From Odoribacteraceae bacterium (lineage in GTDB: Bacteria; Bacteroidota; Bacteroidia; Bacteroidales; Marinifilaceae), in contig JAIRKS010000016.1 in NCBI GenBank assembly GCA_031259905.1, positions 1 through 13,325 on the forward strand: DNA of 13,325 bases, written 5' to 3'. The position numbers and the translations under genes are program-made. This document shows, piece after piece, positions 1-5,411 of this stretch; position 1 is the stretch's first letter; the number at the start of each line of letters is the position of its first letter. Below the pieces are notes generated by a model. That model did no database searches, had not been told where the DNA came from, and saw only the letters and a list, made by a program, of their open reading frames with translations.

Positions 1-210
1 CTTGCGTCGCGAGATAATTGACTTGCGACGCGAGATAGTTGACTCGCGACGGAAGATAGTTGACTCGCGCCTCGAGAGAATTGACTTGCGACGGAAGATA
101 ATTGACTTGCGACGGAAGATAATTATCTCGCGACGCAAGATAATTATCTCGCGACGCGAGATAATTATCTCGCGACGGAAGTCAACTGACTTTCGTCGGA
201 AGTCAACTAT
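1..210. repeat. 21-bp tandem array A (10 units, cut by window edge)
   Basis: Ten consecutive units of exactly 21 bp run from base 1 to 210 with no change in unit length. A typical unit reads CTTGCGACGGAA followed by GATAATTGA. Units drift along the array: the tail goes from GATAATTGA to GATAATTAT and finally GTCAACTGA. The period keeps one frame open (heptapeptides such as LRRKIID on the + strand), but this follows from 21 being a multiple of 3. I see no start signal or protein family. Several unit junctions are palindromic, including the perfect 20-mer cgcgagataattatctcgcg at 155-174 and a near-perfect hairpin at 174-197. The array starts at or before the window edge, so its true length is unknown. 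Confidence 0.93.
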
Positions 211-219
211 CATTTCACG

Positions 220-303
220 AGCACCGGGCGATTTTCGGGGAGCACCGGGCGATTTTCGGGGAGCATCGGGCAACATTCGGGGAGCACCGGGCAACGTGGA
301 GGG
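220..303. repeat. 21-bp tandem array B (4 units)
   Basis: Four 21-bp units lie at 220-240, 241-261, 262-282 and 283-303. The first two are identical (AGCACCGGGCGA then TTTTCGGGG), the third differs by a few bases and the fourth decays in its second half. The sequence is unrelated to array A, which ends about 10 bp earlier, yet the period is the same. On the - strand one frame reads PENRPVL repeats, but there is no sign that it is translated. Confidence 0.88.
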
Positions 304-488
304 GTGTTTGTCCCGGTTTGCTTTATGCCTTCCCGGCCGGGGAGAACGATCGACATGTTCTCTAACCCGCGGGGGCGGGACCGGGAGTGGGACATCTTAA
401 GAAAAACCGGTAATCATTCACCTGTTTCAGGGAAAAAACTGTTTAACCATATATTTACGTTTCTCCCAACCAATAAACTTGAGATATT
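304..488. other. Non-coding gap between repeat arrays and lipoprotein gene
   Basis: No convincing gene is present. A weak stem (gagaac at 342-347 with gttctc at 357-362) sits near the start. The region becomes A/T-rich from about 410 towards the lipoprotein start. A loose match to the Bacteroidota -7 element (tatatttacg, about 450-459) lies some 30 bp before the next gene and is the best guess for its promoter. It is weaker than the promoter octamers elsewhere in the window. Confidence 0.5.
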
Positions 489-1166
489 ATGAAACTTGTA
501 CTATTCATCGGCTTGTTCCCGATCATTATATCGGGCTGTAATCGTGATAATCCCGAAGAGATACCGCTCGTCGGTCTTTCATTTCGTTTTTACGAGTTAC
601 ATCTTAGTTTCCAGGATGAGTCAGGAACAGATAAAGTAAAAGGAATTTCCTACACGAATGCTTTTTTACCACCTGATTTTGATATAGAAAAGAAAGAAGG
701 AACCATTGCCGGCGTGGATGCCGGGGAATACACGTGCGGGCAAGCGATCGTACCGGACAGGCATCCTCCCTTTTTGGGACCTAACCCATTCAACCGTCAC
801 GTCTTATTATCCAGGTTCAATGGATATCAATGCTTGGGTATCCAAGAAATGACTTTTTCAAAGTACCCCGTGGAAGATAAAGTCATCCACGAGCTGGCTT
901 GTCCCCACGTGTTTGGCGATGACGCGAAACACACGATCGTCTCCTACTGGAAATCACGTAAAGACAAACTACCTCCAATAGACGAGGATGGAGTATCGAC
1001 CACGAACTATTGCTATCGCGTGGAAGTAGACGGGAAGGAATTTCCCGTAACGTTAGAGAAAATTGGCGGCGTGCTCGATGAAGAAGAAAAGACGGCTATC
1101 TATTCCGGTAGTGAAATAGCGGTAACTCGCGCTTATTCTGTCGCGTGGGTAGTGTTAGAACCTTGA
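489..1166 (+). CDS. Putative lipoprotein of unknown function, 225 aa
   Basis: I do not recognise the family. The N-terminus is a short lipoprotein signal peptide (MKLVLFIGLFPIIISGC) with a lipobox ending at Cys17, so the protein is expected to be membrane-anchored. It has an acidic start after the Cys (NRDNPEE), several more cysteines in the body (in TCGQA, YQCLG, LACPH, NYCYR), and no visible repeats or transmembrane helices. The cysteines hint at disulfides in the periplasm, which is inference. The ATG at 489 is supported by the signal peptide directly behind it and by an A/T-rich leader. Base composition is clearly lower in GC than all the other genes here, with many A/T-ending codons, which suggests recent acquisition or a different mutational history. 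The gene stands alone, flanked by repeat arrays upstream and a strong terminator downstream. Confidence 0.85.
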   Translation: MKLVLFIGLFPIIISGCNRDNPEEIPLVGLSFRFYELHLSFQDESGTDKVKGISYTNAFLPPDFDIEKKEGTIAGVDAGEYTCGQAIVPDRHPPFLGPNPFNRHVLLSRFNGYQCLGIQEMTFSKYPVEDKVIHELACPHVFGDDAKHTIVSYWKSRKDKLPPIDEDGVSTTNYCYRVEVDGKEFPVTLEKIGGVLDEEEKTAIYSGSEIAVTRAYSVAWVVLEP

Positions 1167-1179
1167 TTGCATGATCGCG

Positions 1180-1211
1180 TGATCAAGGAATATGCTCATT
1201 TTCCTTGATCA
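1180..1211 (+). repeat. Inverted repeat downstream of lipoprotein gene
   Basis: Perfect 11-bp arms, tgatcaaggaa (1180-1190) and ttccttgatca (1201-1211), flank a 10-nt loop. A competing pairing is possible between attgcatgatc (1166-1176) and gatcatacaat (1207-1217) with one mismatch. The two stems share bases and cannot form together. It precedes the stronger terminator hairpin and may act with it. Confidence 0.7.
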
Positions 1212-1217
1212 TACAAT

Positions 1218-1261
1218 TGTCGGAGGTACATCGCGTGCACGCGATGCACTTCCGACATTTT
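1218..1261 (+). terminator. Strong intrinsic terminator after the lipoprotein gene
   Basis: Bases 1218-1257 fold into a 20-bp stem with only one mismatch (1228/1247) and one G-U pair (1225/1250). The centre is the perfect 18-bp palindrome catcgcgtgcacgcgatg (1229-1246), so the loop must open a few of its pairs. The stem is followed at once by TTTT (1258-1261). It lies about 50 bp after the lipoprotein stop and 100 bp before the glycosylase start, as expected for a terminator separating two transcription units. Confidence 0.75.
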
Positions 1262-1330
1262 GTCGTGTTATACATCTCCTCTCGAGTTCGCTTGAGCGGG
1301 GGGAAGTCGCGTGGGGCGGTGTTATTTTCG

Positions 1331-1338
1331 TAGATTTG
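1331..1338 (+). promoter_or_regulatory. Candidate -7 promoter element for the glycosylase gene
   Basis: TAGATTTG is a perfect match to the Bacteroidota -7 consensus TAnnTTTG and lies 24 bp before the ATG at 1363. A second overlapping-style candidate, TATTTTCG, sits at 1323-1330. No clear -33 TTTG is visible. This position supports the start at 1363 over upstream in-frame ATGs, which would lie before the promoter. Confidence 0.5.
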
Positions 1339-1362
1339 CAGGGAGTAAAACGGAAGGTGACA

Positions 1363-2046
1363 ATGAGAGAGGTCATGATACAGTTCCTGCAGCGCAACTT
1401 GTTGAGGTGGTTCGACGAGAACGGGCGGGATTTCCCGTGGCGCGATCCTACCGCGTCCAAGTACCGGCAGATCCTGTCGGAGATTCTCTTGCAGCGCACC
1501 CGGGCCGGGACGGTCGCCCGGTATTACACGTGTTTTTTCGAGAAGTATCCCGACTGGGAGGCGCTCTCTCGCGCGACGATCGAGGAGCTGGAGGAGGTTA
1601 TGCGGCCTCTCGGGTTGTACCGTCACCGCGCGCGGCGGCTTTACAAGCTGGGGCAGGGGATCAAGCGTCGCCACGGGCGCGTGCCGGAGTCTTCCGGCGA
1701 GCTGGCCGATTCGGGGTTTGCCGGGCTGTACGTGATCAACGCGTACGAGTTGTTCGTGTTGCGGGGGCGAAGGCCGTTGCTTGACGTGAACATGTCGCGC
1801 GTGCTGAAGCGTTATTTTAACGCGGGGGAGTTCATGGACGTGCGTCACGATAAGGCGGTGCAGGCGCTGGCGAATGATATTGTCGAGGTGCGTCGTTGCA
1901 AGGAGTTGAACTGGGCGATTCTCGATTTTGCCGCGTTGGTGTGCACGCGGCGCGCGCCGGCGTGCGGGACGTGCACGTTAAGCCCCCGCTGCCTGTACCG
2001 GCAACGGGGGCAGGAGCGGGGGCAGGAGCGGGAGGCGTCGCGTTAG
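1363..2046 (+). CDS. MIG-like HhH-GPD DNA mismatch glycosylase, 227 aa
   Basis: This is a base-excision repair glycosylase of the MutY/endonuclease III superfamily. The body follows the MutY plan: FPWRDP (24-29), ILSEILLQRTRAGTV (37-51) and the catalytic-Asp region LLDVNMSRVLKRYF (139-152, D141). A C-x6-C-x2-C-x5-C iron-sulfur cluster is present at Cys194, 201, 204 and 210. The QRT motif, the DFAALVC segment and the short length without a NUDIX domain match what I recall of the archaeal thymine-DNA mismatch glycosylase MIG (221 aa) better than classical MutY (about 350 aa). The MIG active-site Tyr appears kept as Y123. The helix-hairpin-helix loop LPGVG is degenerate (SGFAG). An in-frame ATG at 1192 exists, but it would place a terminator and promoter inside the gene. 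The ATG at 1363 has GGAAGGTGA before it and a promoter octamer upstream. Substrate is inferred; A/G-specific adenine glycosylase is the alternative. Confidence 0.82.
   Translation: MREVMIQFLQRNLLRWFDENGRDFPWRDPTASKYRQILSEILLQRTRAGTVARYYTCFFEKYPDWEALSRATIEELEEVMRPLGLYRHRARRLYKLGQGIKRRHGRVPESSGELADSGFAGLYVINAYELFVLRGRRPLLDVNMSRVLKRYFNAGEFMDVRHDKAVQALANDIVEVRRCKELNWAILDFAALVCTRRAPACGTCTLSPRCLYRQRGQERGQEREASR
1982..2011 (+). repeat. Hairpin and 12-bp duplication at the 3' end of the glycosylase gene
   Basis: GCCCCCG (1982-1988) pairs with CGGGGGC (2005-2011), and TGCC pairs with GGCA inside it around a 6-nt loop, giving a GC-rich 30-nt hairpin over the last iron-sulfur cysteine codon. Directly after, the 12-mer GGGGGCAGGAGC is present twice in tandem (2006-2029), encoding the GQERGQER tail. 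The duplication overlaps the right arm of the hairpin. A role in 3'-end formation before the convergent kbl gene is possible but not shown. Confidence 0.5.
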
Positions 2047-3230
2047 ATGACGGACAGTTTTTTCCCTACTTTGATGAAGGCTGCCAGGGCGCGGTCGAGT
2101 TGTTCCCGCGTGTGCGCGGCGGAGAGTTGGACGCGGACGCGGGCTTGCCCGCGGGGGACGACGGGGTAGTAGAAGCCGGCGACGTAGACGTGTTCTTCCT
2201 GGAGGCCGGCGGCGAATTGTTGCGAGAGGACGGCGTCGTAGAGCATGAGCGCGCAGATGGCCGACGCGGAGGGTTTCAGGTCGAAGCCGGCGTCGGTGAG
2301 GCCGGCGCGGAAGTAGGCGGCGTTTTCCATGACGCGGTCGCGCAGGTCGGTGCTGGCCGAGAGCATGTCGAAGACGGCGATGGAGGCGCCGCAGATGGAG
2401 GGGGCGAGGGAGTTGGAGAAGAGGTAGGGGCGGGAGCGTTGGCGGAGGATTTCGATGATTTCTTTTTTGCCGGTGGTGAATCCGCCGAGGGCGCCGCCGA
2501 GGGCTTTGCCGAGGGTGCCGGTGAGGATGTCGACGCGGTCGGTGACGCCGTGATGTTCGGCGGCGCCGCGGCCGGTGGGGCCGATGAATCCGGCGGCGTG
2601 GCTGTCGTCGACCATGACGAGTGCCTCGTATTGTTCGGCGAGGGCGCAGATTTCGTCGAGGCGTGCGATGTCTCCGTCCATCGAGAAGACGCCGTCGGTG
2701 ACGATGACGCGGAAGCGTTGGGCGCGCGCGAGTTTCAGTTGTTCCTCGAGGTCGGCCATGTCGGCGTGCTTGTAGCGGTATCGCGCGGCGCGTGAGAGGC
2801 GGACGCCGTCGATGATGGAGGCGTGGTTGAGTTCGTCGGAGATGATGGCGTCTTCCGCTCCGAAGAGGGGTTCGAAGATGCCTCCGTTGGCGTCGAAGCA
2901 GGCGGCGTAGAGGAGGGTGTCTTCGGTGGAGAAGAAGGTGGAGATTTTGTTTTCCAGTTGCTTGTGGATGTCTTGCGTGCCGCAGATGAAGCGCACGGAG
3001 GACATGCCGTAGCCGCGGCTGTCGAGCGCGCGGCGTGCTCCCTCGATGACTGCCGGGTGGGCGGAGAGGCCGAGGTAGTTGTTGGAGCAGAAGTTGAGGG
3101 CGGTTTCTCCCGTGTCGAGGGTGATTTCCGCTCCTTGCGGGGAGGTGATGACGCGTTCATTCTTGTATAGCCCGGCCTCGCGGGTGGCGAGGATTTCGGC
3201 TTTCAGGTGTTCTTGAAATTTTCCGTACAT
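2043..3230 (-). CDS. kbl: Glycine C-acetyltransferase (2-amino-3-ketobutyrate CoA ligase), 395 aa
   Basis: This PLP enzyme of the alpha-oxoamine synthase family joins 2-amino-3-ketobutyrate with CoA to give glycine and acetyl-CoA, the second step of threonine catabolism. The protein matches the E. coli Kbl pattern throughout: NFCSNNYLGL (46-55), MSSVRFICGTQD (76-87), DELNHASIIDGVRL (132-145), DGVFSMDG (179-186) and VDDSHAAG (207-214). The PLP lysine is K242 in GTLGKALGGALGG. Length is normal (E. coli 398 aa). Bacteroides serine palmitoyltransferases belong to the same family and have been confused with Kbl, but as I recall they carry GTFSKS at the lysine, so Kbl is favoured. No threonine dehydrogenase gene is in the window. 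The TAA stop overlaps the stop of the convergent glycosylase gene. Confidence 0.95.
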   Translation of the reverse strand: MYGKFQEHLKAEILATREAGLYKNERVITSPQGAEITLDTGETALNFCSNNYLGLSAHPAVIEGARRALDSRGYGMSSVRFICGTQDIHKQLENKISTFFSTEDTLLYAACFDANGGIFEPLFGAEDAIISDELNHASIIDGVRLSRAARYRYKHADMADLEEQLKLARAQRFRVIVTDGVFSMDGDIARLDEICALAEQYEALVMVDDSHAAGFIGPTGRGAAEHHGVTDRVDILTGTLGKALGGALGGFTTGKKEIIEILRQRSRPYLFSNSLAPSICGASIAVFDMLSASTDLRDRVMENAAYFRAGLTDAGFDLKPSASAICALMLYDAVLSQQFAAGLQEEHVYVAGFYYPVVPRGQARVRVQLSAAHTREQLDRALAAFIKVGKKLSVI

Positions 3231-3258
3231 GGTATTTGTTTTTAACGTGAATGTCTCG

Positions 3259-3266
3259 CGAAGGTA
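3259..3266 (-). promoter_or_regulatory. Candidate -7 promoter element for kbl
   Basis: On the - strand this reads TACCTTCG, one base from TAnnTTTG, 28 bp before the kbl ATG and inside the 54-bp gap after the CotH-family gene. It suggests that kbl can be transcribed apart from that gene. No TTTG is seen at the -33 position. The same octamer precedes galE. Confidence 0.5.
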
Positions 3267-3284
3267 ATATTTCTGTCGCGACGG

Positions 3285-4898
3285 TTACCAGTTGTTGCCG
3301 TTGATCACGCCGTCGAGGTAGTTGACGCGGGCGGTCAGGTGTGCTTTCATGCGGGCGACCTCGTTGGCGTGGTTGATGGCGGCGTAGTGGTTGTTCCACC
3401 GGATTTTGTTTTGGGCGGCCGACCGGGAGAGTTTGTTTCCTGTTTCCTCGATGAAGTCGGTGATGGTCGAGAAGCGCGGTTTCATTTCGTTCCAGCGCGC
3501 CTTGTATGCCGCGCGGAAGACGGGGTCGAGGAAGAACTGCGCGAAGAAGACGTTTCCCGCGCGGGGGTCGCCGCGGAAGTTCGTGGAGGCGCTGAAGAGG
3601 AAGCGGGTCGTCTTGTAGTCGGCGAAGTAGGAGAAGCCGCTCTCGGTGTAGCCGAACGCCCAGTCGAAGTCCCAGAGGGGGCCGAACGACCACGGGTCTC
3701 CCGCGTCCTTGTACATGTAGGTGCTTTTCGGGTGTTGCAGTTCCTGGTTTCCGACGATTTCGTTGATCACGAGGAAGTCCACGGTCGACGTCATGTCGAT
3801 CAGCTCGCGGTAGCGTTCGTCGGGCTGGTTGAACTGCCGGTTGTTCGTCAGGCGATCGACCAGCAGTTGCACGTCTGCCCGGATGGCGGCGAGGGCTGTT
3901 GCCCCGGCGTCGTCTTCCGGCGACTGTATGTTGACGGGCAGCTCTGTCCCGCCGGGATACATGGTTATTTTGAACTTGTTGTCCTCGTCGTAGTACGAGT
4001 CAAGCTCGAGGAGGTAGCCGTTGTCCTCGTCGATGTTCACCCGGTGTTCGTTTACTTGCAGCTGTTCCGTGAGGAGGTAGCTGCCGACGTAGCCGTTGTC
4101 GATGAACAGTTCCACGTGGTTGGCGCTGTTGACGAATGGCCGCGTTCCCTGCCGTTGTTCGGCGAAGCGTCTTCCCAGCTCGAAGGCCACGGTGTTCATC
4201 ATCAGCGTCGGGTCGAGGTAATTGGCGAGCAGTACCCAGCTTTTCGCTTTTCCGAGGCCGAAGAAGCCCTCTTTTTTGTCGAATTTCAGGCGGTAGGGTT
4301 TCTTGTCGTAATTCATCGTGGTGTTCCCCCGTAGGCGGATGCCGTCGGCGGAGAGGGTGATTTCCCGGTCGTTTTCCTTGTCTCCGGGGTCCGAGAGGGA
4401 GAGCGTGCAGGGGACGTAGTTTGTCTTGCCGGTGATCGGCACGCCTCCCGTGTTGATGGAGATCACGGGGAGGCCGGTTGTCTGTGGCGCGGCGAACGTT
4501 TTGACGGTGTAGTGCACGGTGTCTCCCCCGTCGCCGGCGAGGGTGCAGGTGAAGTCGCGGCGGTAGTCGTTCGGCGTGTTCCCGCTGGACTGGAGGACGT
4601 CGCCCACGATGACTGACGCGACGGCATCGCTCGCGGTGAACTCGGCGACGGCCGAGTCGATGTCGATCACGCGTCGCTGGTTGCCGGGGGCGGGGAGCGT
4701 GATTTGCCGCCCGGCGTGGTCGATGACCCCGCGCAGGACGAGGCGGTCGTTTCCCTGGTGCATGATGACGTCGTAGCTTTTCATTTTCACCTCACCGGGG
4801 GCGGGCTCCTCGACGGGGGGAGGGACGACTACCGGTTCTTTTTCCGGGGAGCACGCGTGCAGGAGGCACGAGAGGAGGAGGAGGTAATGTGTTTTCAT
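3285..4898 (-). CDS. CotH-family lipoprotein, atypical kinase-like, 537 aa
   Basis: The N-terminus is a lipoprotein signal (LLLLSCLLHAC, lipid Cys16) followed by a Pro/Glu-rich linker (19-36). Residues about 40-135 resemble the DUF5018-type beta domains of Bacteroidota surface proteins, with a hydrophobic strand, SSGNTPNDY, then DGGDTVHYTVKTF. From about 142 on the protein follows the CotH family: GIRLRGNTT (186-194), KKPYRLKFDKK (199-209), WVLLANYLD (221-229), GSYLLTEQL (272-280), FLVINEIVGN (375-384) and the signature GPLWDFDWAFG (406-416) with acidic residues D410 and D412. CotH of Bacillus spores is a protein kinase with an unusual fold. Many Bacteroidota homologues are surface lipoproteins of unknown target, and kinase activity here is inference. 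A 21-bp repeat array lies directly upstream and kbl lies downstream on the same strand, with its own candidate promoter between. Confidence 0.9.
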   Translation of the reverse strand: MKTHYLLLLSCLLHACSPEKEPVVVPPPVEEPAPGEVKMKSYDVIMHQGNDRLVLRGVIDHAGRQITLPAPGNQRRVIDIDSAVAEFTASDAVASVIVGDVLQSSGNTPNDYRRDFTCTLAGDGGDTVHYTVKTFAAPQTTGLPVISINTGGVPITGKTNYVPCTLSLSDPGDKENDREITLSADGIRLRGNTTMNYDKKPYRLKFDKKEGFFGLGKAKSWVLLANYLDPTLMMNTVAFELGRRFAEQRQGTRPFVNSANHVELFIDNGYVGSYLLTEQLQVNEHRVNIDEDNGYLLELDSYYDEDNKFKITMYPGGTELPVNIQSPEDDAGATALAAIRADVQLLVDRLTNNRQFNQPDERYRELIDMTSTVDFLVINEIVGNQELQHPKSTYMYKDAGDPWSFGPLWDFDWAFGYTESGFSYFADYKTTRFLFSASTNFRGDPRAGNVFFAQFFLDPVFRAAYKARWNEMKPRFSTITDFIEETGNKLSRSAAQNKIRWNNHYAAINHANEVARMKAHLTARVNYLDGVINGNNW

Positions 4899-4931
4899 CG
4901 GGTGTTGGTGTTAACGCGTGAATATCTCACG

Positions 4932-4939
4932 CGAGGATA
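4932..4939 (-). promoter_or_regulatory. Candidate -7 promoter element for the CotH-family gene
   Basis: On the - strand this reads TATCCTCG, two bases away from TAnnTTTG but close to the TAnnTTCG form used by other genes here. It lies 33 bp before the ATG at 4898 and about 20 bp downstream (in transcript sense) of repeat array C. It is the weakest of the set. Confidence 0.35.
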
Positions 4940-4958
4940 CGAAAAATTATCGACCGAC

Positions 4959-5084
4959 GTTCTGTTTGGCGTGGTAGACTTTCTGTTTGGTGTGGTAGAC
5001 TTTTCATTTGGTGTGGTAGACTTTTCATTTGGTGTGGTAGATTTTTCATTTGGTGTGGTAGACTTTTCATTTGGTGGGGTATTT
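4959..5084. repeat. 21-bp tandem array C (6 units) upstream of the CotH-family gene
   Basis: Six 21-bp units run at 4959, 4980, 5001, 5022, 5043 and 5064. The core unit is TTTTCATTTGG followed by TGTGGTAGAC; units 1-2 carry CTG in place of CAT and unit 6 is decayed. The sequence is unrelated to arrays A and B but has the same period. Each unit begins with a T-tract, so short A/T tracts recur every 21 bp, about two helical turns. On the - strand one frame reads NEKSTTP repeats. Position just upstream of the candidate CotH promoter makes a regulatory or DNA-bending role possible. Confidence 0.93.
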
Positions 5085-5149
5085 TTCAACGCCCTGCTTG
5101 AAGATGGAATGGGGAAAATGCTGGAAGTCTCTTTGTTCTTGAACTGCTT

Positions 5150-5180
5150 GAAGAAGTTTTCCGGTAAAACGAACTTCTTC
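5150..5180. repeat. Inverted repeat downstream of the tRNA gene
   Basis: Arms gaagaagtt (5150-5158) and aacttcttc (5172-5180) are perfect 9-bp complements around a 13-nt centre. It lies about 45 bp past the 3' end of the tRNA gene in its direction of transcription, but no T-tract follows, so a terminator role is only a guess. The remaining bases between 5085 and 5224 show no gene I can support. Confidence 0.5.
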
Positions 5181-5224
5181 TCGTTCATCGTGGTGTCGCT
5201 TAAAAGCTAATCTCTCTTTGGGCG

Positions 5225-5298
5225 TGGTCCCACTTGGGCTTGAACCAAGGACCCCCTGATTATGAGTCAGGTGCTCTGACCGGCTGAGCTATAGGACC
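5225..5298 (-). tRNA. tRNA with CAU anticodon, probably tRNA-Ile2
   Basis: The - strand folds into a full cloverleaf of 74 nt. The acceptor is GGTCCTA with TGGGACC, the D arm GCTC/GAGC, the anticodon stem CCTGA/TCAGG around CTCATAA, the variable loop GGGTC and the T arm CTTGG/CCAAG. The discriminator is A73 and CCA is not encoded. The anticodon CAT is at 5264-5262. CAU can be elongator Met or Ile2, where TilS converts C34 to lysidine to read AUA. Acceptor pairs C4-G69 and C5-G68 are those described as TilS determinants in E. coli tRNA-Ile2, and E. coli elongator tRNA-Met lacks them, so Ile2 is favoured. The gene is divergent from rlmH. Confidence 0.93.
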
Positions 5299-5334
5299 CG
5301 GCGATGGTTTCTGTTCTGTCCCCATCGACAGGCG

Positions 5335-5342
5335 CGAATATA
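5335..5342 (-). promoter_or_regulatory. Candidate -7 promoter element for the tRNA gene
   Basis: The - strand reads TATATTCG, 36 bp before the tRNA 5' end. It follows the TAnnTTCG pattern. The 45-bp spacing to the rlmH element makes the two promoters back to back. Confidence 0.45.
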
Positions 5343-5386
5343 GGGAGTTTTTTTCCCATTTCCCGCGAGGAGGCGCGAAAAAGCTG

Positions 5387-5394
5387 TACTTTCG
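5387..5394 (+). promoter_or_regulatory. Candidate -7 promoter element for rlmH
   Basis: TACTTTCG lies 17 bp before the ATG at 5412, one base from TAnnTTTG. A short leader rich in A and C (AAAGTTACACGAG) follows. The same octamer precedes pssA. Its position supports the start at 5412 over in-frame starts further upstream. Confidence 0.5.
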
Positions 5395-5411
5395 CTCGAA
5401 AGTTACACGAG

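Noticed and set aside
1..303. CRISPR array
   Set aside because: Units are contiguous 21-mers without unique spacers; no Cas genes are present.
2..400. Open frame through arrays A and B on the + strand
   Set aside because: A 21-bp period keeps a frame open by itself. The product is pure repeat plus unstructured tail, and no start signal is seen within the window.
1192..1362. N-terminal extension of the glycosylase from the ATG at 1192
   Set aside because: It would translate a terminator hairpin and the promoter octamer and would add 57 residues absent from the family.
1896..2795. 299-codon + strand frame opposite kbl
   Set aside because: Low-complexity Gly/Asp/Ala/Glu product antisense to a certain gene.
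2043..3230. Serine palmitoyltransferase instead of Kbl
   Set aside because: The lysine motif GTLGKALGG and the N-terminal and C-terminal sequence fit Kbl; as I recall, Bacteroides SPT carries GTFSKS.
3339..4334. 331-codon + strand frame opposite the CotH-family gene
   Set aside because: Antisense to a protein with clear family motifs; Val/Gly/Glu-rich product without a domain.
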